A DNA stretch of 64,000 nucleotides from an uncultured Sphingomonadaceae bacterium (GCA_947488845.1 CANLBM010000001.1:124001-188000), one strand, 5' to 3'. Numbered from the stretch's first letter, positions 44,295 to 54,220 are shown. Made by a program: numbers and translations. Notes: a model not told the origin generated them from the letters alone.

Positions 44295-45383
44295 TCAGGC
44301 AAGGCCAAGTTTGAAATTTTTGAACGCCAGTTGCCGTTCCGCCGTGAAATTCCGGAACGCCGATGCGCCGTCAATCGTCGATAAGAATGCATCCACCGCC
44401 AGTTTGTCGGCCTCAGGCAAATCCCGATAATAGTCCAGCGGCCGCTGCAGCATCCACAGACTGAACGGAGGTGCGATACGTTGTCCGGTCACGCCCTCGA
44501 CGGCAAAGTCCGCCATGCCGACGGCGCGCGGGATTTCTATATCCGGATTGGTCTCGGCCCAGGCAGCAAACATATCCGCGGTTTTCTGCAGGAATGGCAT
44601 TTGCTCCGCCATCATCCTTTCCAGCACGGGCACCAGGGTATCCGGGATCTCGTCATCGGGCAGAAATTCTCCGGACAGCGGCTGCTGCACATCCACCATC
44701 CGCTCGACCCACGCGGCAACATTCGGTGCCAATCGTTTCATGATCTCACCCGAAACGGGATCGCGATACAAATGGGCAAAAAGCGGACCGATCAGGCCAT
44801 AATCGCCAATCGAGGGACGTGAACCCAGCAGATAATCATATTGGACAAAATGCCGGTCGAGATCGGCCAGAAGCGCTTCATAACTCGACTCAATTGCAGG
44901 AATCGTCTGCTCGTTAATCCCCAGTATCGGGCAAAAGCCCTTGAACGTCTGGCCACGTTCGCGACCGATGGTCAGCTGCTCTTCCTTGCTGGCCGCCGGC
45001 GCTGCAACGGCGCCAAATTCGCCGTAGACCCATTCTTCATTATAGTTCCAGCGATAGTGCATCGCCGGGATCACCAGCCATTCATCACCGAACACTTCCA
45101 TAAGCAACGCCACCAACCGCTGTTTCGGCGTATCGGGATAGACGGACGGTCCGCCGATCTGGGCTTCGAAATGGTCGATGATCAGCGTTGTGTCCTGAAG
45201 CGTTTCGCCAGCTTCGGTTACCATCACCGGAATGACGGGGCGGCCCACTTTCGGCACGATAATCGTCCTGTAGACTTCCGTGGTGCTGAGGATTTCCTCG
45301 TAATCCACCCCTTTCCAGTCGAGATAGGCCCGCGCCTTGCCGGAATAAAGCGACAGTGGACCACCGTAAAACTTATGTGGCAT
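44295..45383 (-). CDS. Glutathione S-transferase-like protein, extended
   Basis: A 361-residue protein with an N-terminal thioredoxin-fold domain (HKFYGGPLSLYSGKARAYLDW, given as GGPLSLYSGKARAYLDW; then VGRPVIPVMVTEAGETLQDT with the cis-Pro and the conserved Asp-Thr of the glutathione site) and a long helical C-terminal domain. GSTs are usually about 210 residues, so this is an extended member. Ser in SLYSGK could be catalytic. Start ATG 45383 overlaps the queF stop by one base (TGATG). Confidence 0.78.
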   Translation of the reverse strand: MPHKFYGGPLSLYSGKARAYLDWKGVDYEEILSTTEVYRTIIVPKVGRPVIPVMVTEAGETLQDTTLIIDHFEAQIGGPSVYPDTPKQRLVALLMEVFGDEWLVIPAMHYRWNYNEEWVYGEFGAVAAPAASKEEQLTIGRERGQTFKGFCPILGINEQTIPAIESSYEALLADLDRHFVQYDYLLGSRPSIGDYGLIGPLFAHLYRDPVSGEIMKRLAPNVAAWVERMVDVQQPLSGEFLPDDEIPDTLVPVLERMMAEQMPFLQKTADMFAAWAETNPDIEIPRAVGMADFAVEGVTGQRIAPPFSLWMLQRPLDYYRDLPEADKLAVDAFLSTIDGASAFRNFTAERQLAFKNFKLGLA

Positions 45384-45853
45384 CAACCACGTCCCCGATA
45401 AGCAGCCACACCCTGGTCGGGTAGCCAAAGCCCCTTGGGTGGCTCGCCCGATTGCCAGAACACGTCAATCGGAATGCCGCCGCGTGGATACCAGTAGCCG
45501 CCGATCCGCAGCCATCTCGGCTTCATCTCGTCGAACAGGCGCTTGCCGATGCCGACCGTGCAATCTTCGTGAAAGGCCGCATGGTCGCGGAACGAGCCGA
45601 GGAACAGCTTGAGCGATTTTGATTCGACGATCGTCTGGTCCGGCGCATAATCGATCACCAGATGGGCAAAATCCGGCTGGCCGGTCACCGGGCAAAGCGA
45701 GGTGAATTCCGGCACGGCAAAGCGCGTCAGATAAAGCTCGCCAGCACGGGGATTGGGGACATAGTCGAGAATCGCCTCTTCGGGCGACGCGGGCATGGCA
45801 CTGGTCTTGCCCAAAAATTTCGGTGCTGGCGGAGCGGAAGGATCATGGTTCAT
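45383..45853 (-). CDS. queF: NADPH-dependent 7-cyano-7-deazaguanine reductase
   Basis: QueF reduces preQ0 to preQ1 in queuosine biosynthesis. At 156 residues it is the short, unimodular type. The catalytic Cys54 and Asp61 lie in [31 protein letters not shown] holds the substrate Glu and the QueF motif. It overlaps the GST-like gene and diverges from the next gene by about 100 bp. No other queuosine gene is nearby except gluQRS at 61.6 kb, which glutamylates queuosine. Confidence 0.94.
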   Translation of the reverse strand: MNHDPSAPPAPKFLGKTSAMPASPEEAILDYVPNPRAGELYLTRFAVPEFTSLCPVTGQPDFAHLVIDYAPDQTIVESKSLKLFLGSFRDHAAFHEDCTVGIGKRLFDEMKPRWLRIGGYWYPRGGIPIDVFWQSGEPPKGLWLPDQGVAAYRGRG

Positions 45854-45956
45854 GCAGATTATCTAGTGCACAGGGCGCTTCATGTCATCACCCCTGCTGC
45901 ATTCATCGACCGTTCAGCGCTTTGGGCGGCAATTCGATCCGGCAATGCACAGGGAC

Positions 45957-47156
45957 ATGGTTGTTTTTCAGTCGATCGCACATAATCGCTTCAGGAATTT
46001 TTTGGCGGGCGCAGCTTTGCTGCTGTCACCGGCTGCTATGGCTGTGGCGCAAACATCGGTCGATGAACCATTGCCCAACCCACGGACCCAGTCGTCGGTG
46101 GAAAGCTATTCGCTGCCTCCCGGCCCCGGCGACACGCAAACGAATAATGTTTTGCAAGGACCGGCTGACGCCGACATTCCGCTTGCCCAACCACCGATTG
46201 TTACACCGCGCACAGCCCCTGCGCCGGAGCCAGCGAATTCCGCCGGTCCGCCGGTCCGTCCGATCGAGAACAGCAACAGTCGGGAGCAACAACCGGTCGA
46301 GCCAGCGCCAGCCCGCCCGAAAACTGCGGACGAAATAGCCCGGCCGGCACCGGAACTTTCGGAAACAAGGCCTGCGGCTGTTTCAGACGAGCCTCTGCAA
46401 TCACCCGAAGCGCCGACCAAGACAATCAATCCGAAGCCGACCCCGCCAGAAGCCGCGGCCAAACCGCGCTCATCAGCGACAACATATGATTGGCGGCTAT
46501 TGCTGGCCGGAGCCCTGTTCGTCATTTTGGTGGGCGCAATATCATTTTGGCGACCGCAGAAGGCGTCCCGGGAACCGTCGGCGGCCGTAAAAGCCGATCG
46601 CGCGACAACCCGTCGGGCTGATGACACCATCGAAGCTCTACCGCCGCTTGACCCCGTGCCTGCGCCCGCCACCGCTCCTGTCATTGCCATCGGCTTCCGT
46701 CCGCATTCGGCCAATGCCACCTTGTTCAACGCGGTTCTGGGCTTTGAACTCACACTCTCGAACCAAGGCGAGGAGATTCTGACCAGGATCAGGGTCTTCG
46801 GCGATATGGTTCAGGCCGGAGAACATGGCACCGGTGCGCCCGGTTTGACCGATCTGTCGCAATTGCAGGAAATTGCGAACCTCCGGGCCGGTGAAACCGA
46901 GACAATTATAAGCGAATTTCGCGTCCCCTTGACCAGTATCGATCCGATAGTTTTCCGCTCACAGGCATTGTTCGTGCCACGGGTCCAGATCTCGATTGAA
47001 TTTACCGATAGTGCCGGATTCCAGCATTTTCAGACCACCGCCTATCTGGTCGGCCAGGAACACCAGCCACCGCGCCAAAAAATGGCACCCTTCCGGCTGG
47101 ACATGGGGCCGCGCAGCTTTGGCCCGCTAGGCCAGCGCCCGCTCGCTGCAGGATAG
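45957..47156 (+). CDS. Membrane-anchored protein with Pro/Ala-rich linker, unknown
   Basis: A 399-residue protein with a possible signal peptide (RFRNFLAGAALLLSPAAMAVA, about residues 12-32), a Pro/Ala-rich low-complexity region (about 35-175), a membrane helix (LLLAGALFVILVGAISF, about 181-197) and a C-terminal beta-rich globular domain (about 230-399) including FELTLSNQGEEILTRIRVFGDM and FVPRVQISIEFTDSAG. I do not recognise a family. The start is uncertain; ATG 45957 has a near AGGGA, and ATG 45945 is an alternative. Confidence 0.7.
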   Translation: MVVFQSIAHNRFRNFLAGAALLLSPAAMAVAQTSVDEPLPNPRTQSSVESYSLPPGPGDTQTNNVLQGPADADIPLAQPPIVTPRTAPAPEPANSAGPPVRPIENSNSREQQPVEPAPARPKTADEIARPAPELSETRPAAVSDEPLQSPEAPTKTINPKPTPPEAAAKPRSSATTYDWRLLLAGALFVILVGAISFWRPQKASREPSAAVKADRATTRRADDTIEALPPLDPVPAPATAPVIAIGFRPHSANATLFNAVLGFELTLSNQGEEILTRIRVFGDMVQAGEHGTGAPGLTDLSQLQEIANLRAGETETIISEFRVPLTSIDPIVFRSQALFVPRVQISIEFTDSAGFQHFQTTAYLVGQEHQPPRQKMAPFRLDMGPRSFGPLGQRPLAAG

Positions 47157-47347
47157 GTTCTGCTTCTGCCCCGGTGACCCGAGTTGATTGCATCGCCAAT
47201 CCTTTCTGGCATCCACGACATTCGATGTAAAAAAACCACATAGCGGTAGATTCGCGGGGCAATGCGTTATAGCCTCGACGTCTGGAAATCGAATCGCTAA
47301 ACGGCGGGGCGAATAGCGCAAATAATTGCGGGCATGAGGAGTTTAAT

Positions 47348-48184
47348 ATGGAATTGTTGGTATCGACCGACTGGCTAGCCAACGAACTGGGTGCGTCTGA
47401 TTTACGGGTAGTCGACGCGACAAAATTCATGGCGGATGCCGGACGCAATCCTGCGGCCGAATATGAGGCTGGTCATATCCCAGGCGCAGTTTTCATGGAC
47501 CTCAGCGATTTAACCGATTCCAGCAATCCAGTCGAGAATATGCTGCCGCCGGCCGAGAAATTTGCCAGCCGCATGCAGTCGCTCGGCCTCGGCGACGGCA
47601 GCCGCGTGGTTCTCTATGATGACAGCCCGCTGCAGAGCGCAGCACGCGCCTGGTGGATGCTGACGATTTTCGGTGCTCATGAAGTTGCCATTCTTGATGG
47701 CGGCATCGCCAAGTGGAAGGCCGAAGGCCGGCCGCTGGAAACCGGCAAGGAAGCACTGCGCCACCGCCATTTCACCGTCTGGAAAGACGACAAGGACGTC
47801 CGCACCAAGGCCGATATGCTGGCAAATCTGCACAGCAAGGACGAGCAGGTTGTCGATGCACGGCCCGCAGACCGGTTCAGCGGCGAAACACCTGATCCGC
47901 GCGGCAACGCCGCCTCTGGCCATATCCCCGGCTCGACCAATATTCCGCACAGCAGATTCTTCAACGCTGACGGAACATGGAAAAGCGCTGACGAAATCAA
48001 GGCGATATTCACGGATGCCGGTGTCGATCTTTCCAAACCGCTGGTCACAACCTGCGGATCGGGAATGACCGCAGCGGTTGTGTCCTTCGCAGCAGCGGTT
48101 GCTGGTGCCGAAAAAACAGCGCTATATGATGGCAGCTGGGCCGAATGGGGTGCCGATGCGGATACCCCGAAAGAAACCGTCTGA
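47348..48184 (+). CDS. sseA: 3-mercaptopyruvate/thiosulfate sulfurtransferase
   Basis: A 278-residue tandem rhodanese. The inactive N-terminal domain starts with LVSTDWLANELG and has YEAGHIPGAVFMDL; the C-terminal domain has the catalytic Cys236 in TTCGSGMTAAVV, and CGSGMTA is typical of mercaptopyruvate sulfurtransferases (thiosulfate enzymes usually have CRKG). It transfers sulfur from 3-mercaptopyruvate to thiol acceptors. GGAG overlaps the ATG region. It precedes metC by 26 bp, so a sulfur-amino-acid operon is likely. Confidence 0.92.
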   Translation: MELLVSTDWLANELGASDLRVVDATKFMADAGRNPAAEYEAGHIPGAVFMDLSDLTDSSNPVENMLPPAEKFASRMQSLGLGDGSRVVLYDDSPLQSAARAWWMLTIFGAHEVAILDGGIAKWKAEGRPLETGKEALRHRHFTVWKDDKDVRTKADMLANLHSKDEQVVDARPADRFSGETPDPRGNAASGHIPGSTNIPHSRFFNADGTWKSADEIKAIFTDAGVDLSKPLVTTCGSGMTAAVVSFAAAVAGAEKTALYDGSWAEWGADADTPKETV

Positions 48185-48210
48185 ATATGCCAGCGCTGCT
48201 GGAACTATAA

Positions 48211-49410
48211 TTGGCCGACAACGGCTCTGGTTCGAAAAAGCCCGCGACCCAGGTCGTTACCGGTGGTCGCCGGAAAATATGGACCGGAGCCGTCGTCAAC
48301 CCGCCCGTCTGGCGTGGCAGTACGCATCTCTACGACGATGTAGCCCATCTCCGGGAAGGCCTGAAATCCAATAATGACGGCCGTTTTTTCTATGGTCGAC
48401 GCGGGTCTCCGACCCAATGGTCACTGGCCGATGCGCTGACCGAAATGGAGCCCGGTGCAGCCGGGACCATGCTTTACCCCTCCGGCGTAGCGGCAATTTC
48501 CTGCGCGCTGCTCGCCATTCTGGAGCCGGGCGACGAAATATTACTCACCGACAGCAGCTATGATCCCACTCGCAGCTTTGCCGATGCCTTTCTCAAACGC
48601 ATGGGTATCGCGGCGCGCTATTATGATCCGATGATTGGTGAGGATATTGCCGGTCTCATCGGTCCGCAGACAAAAGCCATATTGATGGAAAGCCCCGGCA
48701 GCCTGACCTTCGAGGTTCAGGACGTGCCCGCTATCTGCAAGGCGGCCCGGGCGGCTGGCGTAATCACTCTTCTCGACAATACCTGGGCGACATCGCGCTT
48801 TTTCCCGGCGCTGGAGCATGGCGTTGATATAGCGATAACCGCTGCCACCAAATATATTGTCGGCCACAGCGACGTGATGATGGGCGCGGTAACCACGCAC
48901 AGCAAATACTGGATGGCTATCCGGCGTACCGCGCAGCAGCTCGGCCAAGTGGTTTCGCCGGATGATGCCTATCTTGCGGCACGCGGCCTGAGAACACTGG
49001 ATGTCCGTTTGCGGCAGCATGAGGCTAGCGCCATGCAAATTGTCCATTGGCTGAAGGACCGGCCCGAGGTAGGCCTCGTCCTCCACCCTGCCCTGCCCGA
49101 TTGCCCGGGTCATGAAATATGGAAACGCGATTTCAAGGGGTCATCAGGCCTGTTTTCATTCGTGCTGCCGGATGGTGACGACAGAATGCGCGCCGCTTTC
49201 ATCGATGCGCTGACGCTGTTCGGTATCGGCTATAGCTGGGGCGGGTTTGAAAGCCTCGCGCTGCCCGTTGATCCGGCAAAGCATCGCACGGCCACCACAT
49301 GGACCGGAAAAGGCCCGCTCGTGCGGCTGAATATCGGGCTGGAAGACCCCGAGGATCTGATCGCGGACCTTGCCAAAGGCTTTGAACATTATCACAGTGC
49401 ACGACCATGA
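48211..49410 (+). CDS. metC: Cystathionine beta-lyase
   Basis: A PLP enzyme of the Cys/Met-metabolism family, which releases homocysteine from cystathionine. Family features are VNPPVWRGSTHLYDD, the PLP ring-binding MLYPSGVAAIS, and Lys214 in TAATKYIVGHSDVMMG, the Schiff-base lysine. The C-terminus has SLALPVDPAKHRT and VRLNIGLEDPEDLI, as in MetC. At 399 residues it is full length. The start is a TTG (48211) with GGAAC upstream. Its stop overlaps the MscS gene by 4 bp (ATGA). Confidence 0.92.
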   Translation: MADNGSGSKKPATQVVTGGRRKIWTGAVVNPPVWRGSTHLYDDVAHLREGLKSNNDGRFFYGRRGSPTQWSLADALTEMEPGAAGTMLYPSGVAAISCALLAILEPGDEILLTDSSYDPTRSFADAFLKRMGIAARYYDPMIGEDIAGLIGPQTKAILMESPGSLTFEVQDVPAICKAARAAGVITLLDNTWATSRFFPALEHGVDIAITAATKYIVGHSDVMMGAVTTHSKYWMAIRRTAQQLGQVVSPDDAYLAARGLRTLDVRLRQHEASAMQIVHWLKDRPEVGLVLHPALPDCPGHEIWKRDFKGSSGLFSFVLPDGDDRMRAAFIDALTLFGIGYSWGGFESLALPVDPAKHRTATTWTGKGPLVRLNIGLEDPEDLIADLAKGFEHYHSARP

Positions 49411-50708
49411 TCGGCAATGCGTTTCAATATCTGGAGTCTCTGACTTCCGACACCCCCCGCAACGTCCAATATATCGAAGGGGCCGTTGCAGCCGCATTGG
49501 TGATGTTGTCTCTTACCGCCGGCTGGTATCTGAGCAATTATATTGGTCCCAAGCTGCGCCACCTCTGGGAAGCCCGGGCGGGTTACGAGAGCGAACTAGC
49601 CGGTCGCCGTATCCGCGACATGACGCGCAGGGCGACCACATTCATCTTATGCGGCATTTTCCTGTCCTTCTATCCCTGGCATCTTATCGCCCAGGTCGTC
49701 TTTTCTCTCACCATCGCTATTACGGTCGGGCTGTTTGCCAATGACCTGATCCGCGGCGTGCGAATGCCCGACTGGCTGGGGACATCCATTGGCTTGGCCC
49801 TGTTTGTCAGTATCGGATCCGGCCTGGTCGGGGGGATCGAACCGATTACCCTGGCGATGGACAAGGTCGGTTTCAGCCTGGGATCGCGGCGTATTTCCCT
49901 GCTCTGGATTGTGACGCTGGCGATGACTGCCGTCATCCTGCTTGCCGTTGCCCGCGTGCTGATGAAGCTGGTTACCTATATCATCGGCAACAGCGAACTG
50001 GACGGTGCCCAGAAAGTGCTCGGCCAGAAACTGGCTACCGTCGCGATATTGGCGGGAGCCTTCGTGCTCGGGCTGGATGTTGTCGGTATCGATCTGACAG
50101 CACTGGCGGTCTTCTCCGGTGCTTTTGGTCTGGCCATCGGCTTCGGCATGCAGAAAACGATCGGCAACCTGATTGCCGGCATCATTTTGCTGATGGACCG
50201 GTCGATCAAGCCCGGTGACGTGATCGCGGTCGGTGATACCTATGGCTGGGTCAACAAGATCGGCGTGCGTGCAGTGTCCGTTCTCACCCGCGAAGGCAAA
50301 GAGCATCTGATCCCGAACGAGGATCTGATGACGCGCGAAGTGGAAAACTGGTCCTATTCCAGTCCCAATGTCCGGATCAGCATACCGGTCGGGGTCTCCT
50401 ATAATACCGACATGGATCAGGCGATCGAGCTGATGAAGCAGGCCTGTGTCGATGTACCGCGCGTACTCAACCATCCCAAGCCGGTCGTATGGATGCTTGA
50501 ATTTGGTGAAAGCAGCGTCAATTTTGAAATCCGCTGCTGGATCAAAGACCCGCAGTCGGGCGTCGGCAATTTCAAGGCAGCGATCCTGAAACGCGTCTGG
50601 GACCTGTTCAAGGAACATGGCGTCGAAATTCCTTTCCCGCAGCGCGACGTTCATATCCGGTCACTACCGGAAGGCGGGACGGTCAAGATCGAGCCCGGTC
50701 CCAAATAG
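49407..50708 (+). CDS. Mechanosensitive channel, MscS family
   Basis: A 433-residue channel with four to five N-terminal helices, then the pore helix and beta domain FGLAIGFGMQKTIGNLIAGI and LMDRSIKPGDVIAVGDTYGWV, a hallmark of MscS. The C-terminal alpha-beta domain contains SVNFEIRCWI and the usual end PFPQRDVHIR. It releases solutes on hypo-osmotic shock in the inner membrane. Coupled to metC by an ATGA overlap. Confidence 0.93.
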   Translation: MIGNAFQYLESLTSDTPRNVQYIEGAVAAALVMLSLTAGWYLSNYIGPKLRHLWEARAGYESELAGRRIRDMTRRATTFILCGIFLSFYPWHLIAQVVFSLTIAITVGLFANDLIRGVRMPDWLGTSIGLALFVSIGSGLVGGIEPITLAMDKVGFSLGSRRISLLWIVTLAMTAVILLAVARVLMKLVTYIIGNSELDGAQKVLGQKLATVAILAGAFVLGLDVVGIDLTALAVFSGAFGLAIGFGMQKTIGNLIAGIILLMDRSIKPGDVIAVGDTYGWVNKIGVRAVSVLTREGKEHLIPNEDLMTREVENWSYSSPNVRISIPVGVSYNTDMDQAIELMKQACVDVPRVLNHPKPVVWMLEFGESSVNFEIRCWIKDPQSGVGNFKAAILKRVWDLFKEHGVEIPFPQRDVHIRSLPEGGTVKIEPGPK

Positions 50709-51046
50709 GCCGGTCGCTCGCTAGAATCGCCTTTCACCATCCCAGACACAATCGTGAAAATCGACGTGCCCTCGCGGGTCAGCCCAACAGATTGACGCTT
50801 TATTAGTCACCCGGAATAGAATTCGCCTAAATTTTAAGCGTTGGAAATCCGGTTTGTGGCGCAAGTGCAACAACCAATGATTATGTCATCTTTCCTGTCA
50901 TTTTCTTTCTTGTGCACCGCAATATTATAGAGCAGCTTTCCCGTGCATGTTTAAAGACTGTTCGCGTTCGGGGCATCTGGCGTAATAAAAAAACAGCTGA
51001 GACAATGTCAGGAGGGGCGATACGCATTAACGAGAAAGGGATTTCC
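50709..51046. other. Intergenic region upstream of the TorF-like porin
   Basis: A 338-bp AT-rich gap. It holds a TGTCAT direct repeat 12 bp apart (50884-50889 and 50896-50901), which resembles a Pho box except for the 12- instead of 11-bp period. No further open frame with a ribosome site is protein-like. The porin 5' region is long, and a promoter is expected within about 200 bp of the ATG but is not clear. Confidence 0.45.
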
Positions 51047-51826
51047 ATGCGCACGTCCAATATAATTACCCTTGGCGGAAAAGCCAAGTCCACCATCGTC
51101 GGCCTTTCGGCCATCTTGCTGGCCAGCACGGCCGCACCGGCCTTTGCACAGGATGCAGAAGAATCTGCCAGTGCTTTCACTATTTCCGGAAACGCGACCG
51201 TCACAAGCGACTATCGCTTCCGCGGTGTCGCTCAATCGGGCGGCGACGTGGCCATTCAAGGCGGTATCGATATTGGCCATGAAAGCGGCTTTTATGTCGG
51301 AACATGGGGATCTTCAATCAACTTCGCCGGTGGCACCGAGCTTGACATCTACGGTGGCTGGTCCGGTGAATTAGCATCGGGCATTTCTGCCGATGTTGGC
51401 TTGCTATATTATTTCTACCCTGACGCCGGCGGCGTTGGCGGCGGTGCAACCGACTTTTTTGAACCTTATGCTTCGCTTTCAGCCACTCTGGGTCCAGTTG
51501 AAGCCACAGTTGGCGCCGCCTATTCGTGGAGCGGACAAAGTGCGCTGGCCGACGAAGATAATATCTATGTTTACACAGACCTGAGTGCGGGCATTCCGAA
51601 CACTCCGCTGACCGTGAACGCTCATTTGGGTTATTCGGATGGCGACAGTTTTCTCAGCACACTGCAGGGAACGGACAGCAATTACGTCGATTGGTCACTG
51701 GGCGTTGATTATGCAATCACCCCGAATCTGACGCTGGGAGTAGCCTATACGGATACCGATGATTCCCCGGCCCAGAAAGATTTCACCGATTCTGCGTTCA
51801 TCTTCACTCTCGGCGTCTCCTTCTAA
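51047..51826 (+). CDS. TorF-type putative porin
   Basis: A 259-residue outer-membrane protein. A signal peptide runs to AFAQDAE. The mature part begins FTISGNATVTSDYRFRGVAQSGGDVAIQGG (split: FTISGNATVTSDYRFRG and VAQSGGDVAIQ), a diagnostic start of the TorF family, and ends in a Phe-terminated strand (FIFTLGVSF). Alternating aromatic strands cover the whole chain, giving a beta barrel. The ATG at 51047 is preferred to longer upstream starts, as it begins a proper signal peptide. The substrate is unknown. Confidence 0.88.
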   Translation: MRTSNIITLGGKAKSTIVGLSAILLASTAAPAFAQDAEESASAFTISGNATVTSDYRFRGVAQSGGDVAIQGGIDIGHESGFYVGTWGSSINFAGGTELDIYGGWSGELASGISADVGLLYYFYPDAGGVGGGATDFFEPYASLSATLGPVEATVGAAYSWSGQSALADEDNIYVYTDLSAGIPNTPLTVNAHLGYSDGDSFLSTLQGTDSNYVDWSLGVDYAITPNLTLGVAYTDTDDSPAQKDFTDSAFIFTLGVSF

Positions 51827-51851
51827 ATTCACATCGTCACGCTGAAAAAGG

Positions 51852-51885
51852 GGGCTGCTCGGACAACCGGGCGGCCCTTTTTTTT
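51852..51885. terminator. Terminator between porin and ABC ATPase genes
   Basis: GGGCTGC (51852-51858) pairs with GCGGCCC (51871-51877, one wobble), followed by eight T. AAAAA at 51845-51849 would serve the minus-strand transcript, so it may be bidirectional. Confidence 0.8.
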
Positions 51886-53431
51886 AACTGGCGGCGACAA
51901 GTCTTTGCGTTGCCGCATGCCGCGGATTATCGATGACTTCCTGCAAATCGCCGGTCTCGACAATCCGTCCATCATCCATCACCGCAATCCGGTGGCATAA
52001 TCGGCGGGCAGCAGCGATGTCATGGGTAATGAATAGCAAGCTCAACCCGTTCTCTTCCTGCAACCGGTGAAGAAGTTTCAGAATCTCTGCTCCGACCAGC
52101 GGATCGAGCGCCGATGTTGCTTCGTCCAGCACCAGCAGTTGCGGAGCCGCAATGATCGCCCGGGCGATCGCTACGCGTTGTGCCTGTCCACCGGACAGGC
52201 TGGCGGGCATGCGGGTCAGAAAATCTTTCGCCAGATCAACATCGGACAGCGCCTGCCGCGCAAGATCTTCGCGTTCGGTCCTAGTCAGATCAGGCCTCAG
52301 ATTGCGCAGCGGTTCGGTGACAATGTCGAGAACCTGCCATTGCGGATCGAGACTGGCGACCGGATCCTGAAAAACCGGCTGGATCAACCGGCGCATTTCC
52401 AGTGTGCGCTGCCGGCGCTCGGGAAGCGCGCCGCCTCGCCACAGGATTTTTCCCCTGGTCACCGGCCCGATACCGGCGATGGCGCGTCCCAGTGTCGACT
52501 TTCCGGAACCGGAGCCACCAACCAGAGCGAGGGATTCGCCTTGCCGGATCATGATGGCCGCATTGGCCACAGCGAGGATAATTCCCCGGCGCCATCCAGG
52601 CCGGTTAAATTCGACACCTAAATCTCTGGTCTCGAGCAGTTCATCGCCAGGCCCGGCTAGTTTCGGCGACGGCTCGTCGAGACGCGGCGTGGCGGAGATC
52701 AGGCGCCGAGTATAATCTTCGGCGGGATTGGCAATGACGTCGGCGGTCGGACCGGTCTCTACCACCCTGCCCTTGTCCATCACCAGCAGTTGATCGGCAT
52801 GGCCCTCGATCGATGCAAGATCATGGCTGACCAGCAACATCCCCAGCCCCTGCTCGACGCGCAATTGGTCAAGCAGGTCCATGATCTCGGCCCGCAGGGA
52901 AGCATCGAGAGCGCTGGTCGGTTCGTCGGCGATCAGCAATTTGGGACTGTGCGCGATAGCGGCGGCGATCATCACCCGCTGACGTTCCCCTCCGGACAAC
53001 CGGTGCGGGAACTGGTCGAGCCGCTCATCGGGCCGGGACAGGCCGACGCGCTCCAGTTTTTGTACCAGTTCGCTCCGCGAAGGCCGCGCCGATCCCGCCT
53101 GCATCGTTGCTTCCTGCAGTTGCGCGCCGACCGTCAGATGAGGTGTCAAGGCGGTCAGGGGTTGCTGGAATATAAAACCGGTGTGCCTGCGACGCGCATC
53201 TCTCAATTGATCGGCATCGGCACCAGCGAGATCAATGCCATCCAAGCGGATCGAGCCGGTCGCTATACCAGGCGTCAGCCCGAAGGGGGTCAGGCAGGTC
53301 AGGCTTTTTCCCGAACCGGACGCGCCGATGATCGCGGTACACAGGCCGGGCTCGACGGTCAGACTAACGTCTTCGACCAGCCGGGTGCCCGCAATATCCA
53401 CGGCCAGATTGCCGATTTCATACAGGCTCAC
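51884..53431 (-). CDS. Peptide-type ABC importer ATPase, two-domain fusion (YejF/GsiA-like)
   Basis: A 515-residue protein with two complete nucleotide-binding domains. Domain 1 has Walker A IIGASGSGKS (35-43), signature LSGGERQRV and Walker B LLIADEPTSAL; domain 2 has LVGGSGSGKSTLGRA, signature LSGGQAQRVAIARA and LLVLDEATSALDP. Fused ATPases of this kind serve Opp/Dpp-family importers (YejF, GsiA). The ATG overlaps the permease stop by 4 bp. No periplasmic binding protein is encoded beside it. Confidence 0.93.
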   Translation of the reverse strand: MSLYEIGNLAVDIAGTRLVEDVSLTVEPGLCTAIIGASGSGKSLTCLTPFGLTPGIATGSIRLDGIDLAGADADQLRDARRRHTGFIFQQPLTALTPHLTVGAQLQEATMQAGSARPSRSELVQKLERVGLSRPDERLDQFPHRLSGGERQRVMIAAAIAHSPKLLIADEPTSALDASLRAEIMDLLDQLRVEQGLGMLLVSHDLASIEGHADQLLVMDKGRVVETGPTADVIANPAEDYTRRLISATPRLDEPSPKLAGPGDELLETRDLGVEFNRPGWRRGIILAVANAAIMIRQGESLALVGGSGSGKSTLGRAIAGIGPVTRGKILWRGGALPERRQRTLEMRRLIQPVFQDPVASLDPQWQVLDIVTEPLRNLRPDLTRTEREDLARQALSDVDLAKDFLTRMPASLSGGQAQRVAIARAIIAAPQLLVLDEATSALDPLVGAEILKLLHRLQEENGLSLLFITHDIAAARRLCHRIAVMDDGRIVETGDLQEVIDNPRHAATQRLVAAS

Positions 53432-54216
53432 GAAAAACGGTCCCGCAACCGTTCACCCTCAATCGTCAGGCAGACCAATATCACCACCAGCAGACCGCCG
53501 GGCAGCAACAGACCGAGCGGTGTCATATCCATGTCGTCGGCGCCTTCCTTGACCAATATGCCGAGCGACGTAAGCGGTTCCTGCACACCCAGACCGAGGA
53601 AGGACAGGAAACTCTCGACCATCACTACTTGCGGCACCGTCAGCATCAGATAGGCCAGCGCGACACCGGCGATATTCGGCAAAATATGGCGCACCATGAT
53701 CATAATCGGCGGCGTCCCCGCCGCCTCCGCCGCCAGGATGAACGGTCGCTGCTTCAGCGTCATCACCTGCCCGCGGACAACCCGCGCCATGGTCAGCCAT
53801 TCGACCAGCCCGATCCCGACGAACACCAGCAAAATCGATCGCCCAAAGACCACCATCAGCAGGATCACGATGAACATGAACGGCAGCGCGTACAGGCCGT
53901 CGACAATCCGCATCATCGCCTCGTCGACTCTCCCGCCGATCCAGCCAGCGGTCGCTCCCCAGGCGATGCCGACAATCAGCGAAACCAGCGCCGCCGCAAT
54001 AGCGACCATCAGAGTGATCTGCGTTCCTGCGGCCAGCCGTGCCAGACGGTCCCGGCCGATTTCATCGGTACCGAATATATGCGATCCGCTGAACGCCGGC
54101 GCGCGGACGGCATCCCAGTCGATCTGGTCATAGGTCCACGACAATAGCCACGGCAGCGACAATGCCAGCGCGACTATCACCAGAACAATGACCAGCGGGA
54201 AATGACGGGTCAGCAT
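53428..54216 (-). CDS. Peptide-type ABC importer permease, OppC/YejE-like
   Basis: A 262-residue membrane protein with five or six helices. The EAA-loop is ARVVRGQVMTLKQRPFILAA, and GTDEIGRDRLARLAAG near residue 60 is the usual OppC segment. The C-terminal LPGGLLVVILVCLTIEGERLRD is also typical. It pairs with the OppB-like permease. ATG 54216 follows GAGG; a start at 54270 would overlap the upstream permease by 50 bp. Confidence 0.92.
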   Translation of the reverse strand: MLTRHFPLVIVLVIVALALSLPWLLSWTYDQIDWDAVRAPAFSGSHIFGTDEIGRDRLARLAAGTQITLMVAIAAALVSLIVGIAWGATAGWIGGRVDEAMMRIVDGLYALPFMFIVILLMVVFGRSILLVFVGIGLVEWLTMARVVRGQVMTLKQRPFILAAEAAGTPPIMIMVRHILPNIAGVALAYLMLTVPQVVMVESFLSFLGLGVQEPLTSLGILVKEGADDMDMTPLGLLLPGGLLVVILVCLTIEGERLRDRFS

Positions 54217-54220
54217 CGCC

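Noticed and set aside
50884..50901. TGTCAT direct repeat upstream of the porin, as a Pho box
   Set aside because: The period is 12 bp instead of 11 and the flanking bases do not match; a single site is not enough.
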